Positions 63,030-64,000 of a DNA stretch of 64,000 nt are shown here, piece after piece. A model generated the notes under the pieces. It made no database searches, was not told the DNA's origin, and worked only from the letters and a program-made list of their open reading frames with translations. The first letter of the stretch is position 1, and each line of letters starts with the position of its first letter. The stretch is from CAVSJJ01 sp963728395 (GTDB taxonomy: Bacteria > Actinomycetota > Actinomycetes > Actinomycetales > Dermatophilaceae): the NCBI GenBank assembly GCA_963728395.1, contig CAVSJJ010000004.1, positions 538,120 to 602,119 of the forward strand, in the 5' to 3' direction. The translations under genes and the position numbers were made by a program.

Positions 63030-63426
63030 CGCCTCCGTCCTGGCCGTCGCGCTCGTCGACGACGGCCCGGACGGCGACCAGGTCCGAGACCGGCTCCGCG
63101 GCGAGGCTTTGGCCGCGCCGTCGCTGGTCGACCTCGAGGTGGTCTCGGCCTGGCGCGGCCTGGCCCGCGGCGGACACATCGACCCGCGACGCGCCCGGCT
63201 GGCCCTCGCCGACCTCCAGGCGATCCCGGTCCAGCGGGTCGACCACACCGCGCTGGTCGAGCGCTGCTGGGAGCTGCGGGACAACCTGACGATCTACGAC
63301 GCGGCCTACGTCGCTCTGGCCGAAGCCCTCCAGGTCACCCTGCTCACCGGCGACCAACGCATCGCCAGGGCTCCCGGCCCGAGATGCCCGATCGAGGTCA
63401 TCAAGGCCAAGCCCCCATCGCCTTGA
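63016..63426 (+). CDS. PIN-domain toxin (VapC family)
   Basis: A 136-residue ribonuclease. The acidic metal-binding residues are all present: Asp5 (VIDASV), Glu41 (LVDLEVV), Asp95 (IYDAAYVALAE) and Asp113 (TGDQRIA). GTG 63016 lies inside the antitoxin gene. Targets of such toxins are tRNA or rRNA; which one cannot be told. Confidence 0.88.
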   Translation: MLVIDASVLAVALVDDGPDGDQVRDRLRGEALAAPSLVDLEVVSAWRGLARGGHIDPRRARLALADLQAIPVQRVDHTALVERCWELRDNLTIYDAAYVALAEALQVTLLTGDQRIARAPGPRCPIEVIKAKPPSP

Positions 63427-63475
63427 ATTGCCGCACTGAGCGCTGGTTCCAGGCTTGCCCGTGTCACGATGAGCC

Positions 63476-63910
63476 ATGGCAAAGAGCCCGCGGCGTGAGA
63501 CGTTCGCCGACCTCGTCAACCAGCCGACCTGGTCGGAAACCAAGGAGTCGCGGACCGGGCAGTATTCGGCCAGGCCGGGCGCAGTCAATGTCGCCGGCGA
63601 GTTCTTCGACCCCACGGGGCACCAGCTGCCACTGCAGGAGGAAGACGCCTCGGTCGAGGAGGCTCAGCGCCTCGTGGACGCCGGGGCCTTGGTCATCGCC
63701 GAGGACTGCGGTTGTGGCGGAATGTTCGGAGGCGGGGACGACAGTTGTACTCCGCAGTGGCTGACCAGCGAACAACTGCGCAGGCTGCGACGTGGTCCTG
63801 CTCCCCGCTTCACGGGACGACGCGGGACACCGACGTGGCTCGAGGTCTGGGCCAGCGACGAGAGCACCGTCGTCTTCGCTCACGGAGACGTGTCTGGGGA
63901 ACGGCCCTAG
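63476..63910 (+). CDS. hypothetical protein with Cys/Gly cluster
   Basis: A 144-residue product of unknown function. ALVIAEDCGCGGMFGGGDDSC holds three cysteines in a glycine-rich loop (given in part), which may bind a metal. The rest is soluble. No strong ribosome site precedes the ATG, and no partner gene lies beside it. The remaining 90 nt of the window show nothing clear. Confidence 0.5.
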   Translation: MAKSPRRETFADLVNQPTWSETKESRTGQYSARPGAVNVAGEFFDPTGHQLPLQEEDASVEEAQRLVDAGALVIAEDCGCGGMFGGGDDSCTPQWLTSEQLRRLRRGPAPRFTGRRGTPTWLEVWASDESTVVFAHGDVSGERP

Positions 63911-64000
63911 GGTAGCGAAGACGTCCGCTCTTGCCGCGATCCGGGCGGTCGACAGGCGGCGCAAAGACGCAGGGCTCGCCTGGGTGGGCGGGGAAGCGCA

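Overview
The window is high-GC (roughly 65-70%) DNA with GTG/TTG starts, Shine-Dalgarno sites of the GGAGG type and many 4-nt ATGA/GTGA gene overlaps. Together with its gene families (CsoR, MsiK-less CUT1 transporters, SHOCT proteins, DUF3105, DUF4386) this points to an actinomycete, most likely a Micrococcales relative. No rRNA and no complete tRNA gene was found, so the placement is inference.

Layout. 0-6.4 kb: carbohydrate and polyol metabolism (GH13 hydrolase, glycerol-3-phosphate dehydrogenase, Gfo/Idh oxidoreductase, zinc dehydrogenase, aldo/keto reductase). 6.5-9.2 kb: small unknown genes and two decayed genes (HtrA-like protease, aldo/keto reductase). 9.3-13.1 kb: DEAD-box helicase, small Tudor-like protein, fatty acid desaturase, unknown gene. 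13.2-19 kb: SorC regulator, FGGY kinase, TIM-barrel isomerase and a split transketolase, in one direction with 4-nt overlaps; the set resembles D-apiose degradation, and a remnant of a sugar-binding protein lies next to it. 19.9-28.3 kb: a CUT1 ABC transporter, a FrlD-like PfkB kinase and two FrlB-like SIS proteins in one minus-strand operon, with a divergent LacI regulator and a HAD phosphatase. Three copies of one operator, TGAGAACGTTATCA, tie these together.

28.3-40 kb is an accessory zone. It holds an integrase remnant joined to a partial copy of a two-component system, an intact IS21-type element with 6-bp target duplication, a TPR regulator/cupin pair, a frameshifted integrase beside a tRNA-3'-end-like sequence, and an IS3-type element.

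40-62.6 kb is a copper and redox island. It holds a two-component system (sensor intact, regulator frameshifted), SHOCT proteins, DUF3105, a Tat-type multicopper oxidase, a cupredoxin, a polyferredoxin-like membrane protein, a BNR lipoprotein, an eight-gene complex I-like cluster, a CopA ATPase, CopZ and CsoR. The complex I-like cluster has only NuoA, a NuoB/NuoD-like protein without the usual cysteines, and NuoH, J, K, L, M, N; it has no NADH module and no NuoI. Tandem 11-bp direct repeats (CTTCATSGARC-CTTSA) occur at five places in this island and look like sites of the OmpR-type regulator. CsoR-type palindromes occur before csoR and before the oxidase operon. The window ends with a VapBC-type toxin-antitoxin pair and an unknown gene.

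Eight otherwise recognisable genes carry a frameshift, deletion or in-frame stop (protease, reductase, integrase, response regulator, oxidase, nuoN, nuoL, copA). Several lie at short G or C runs, so sequencing or assembly error and real decay both remain possible. All functions are read from family motifs; no database search was run.
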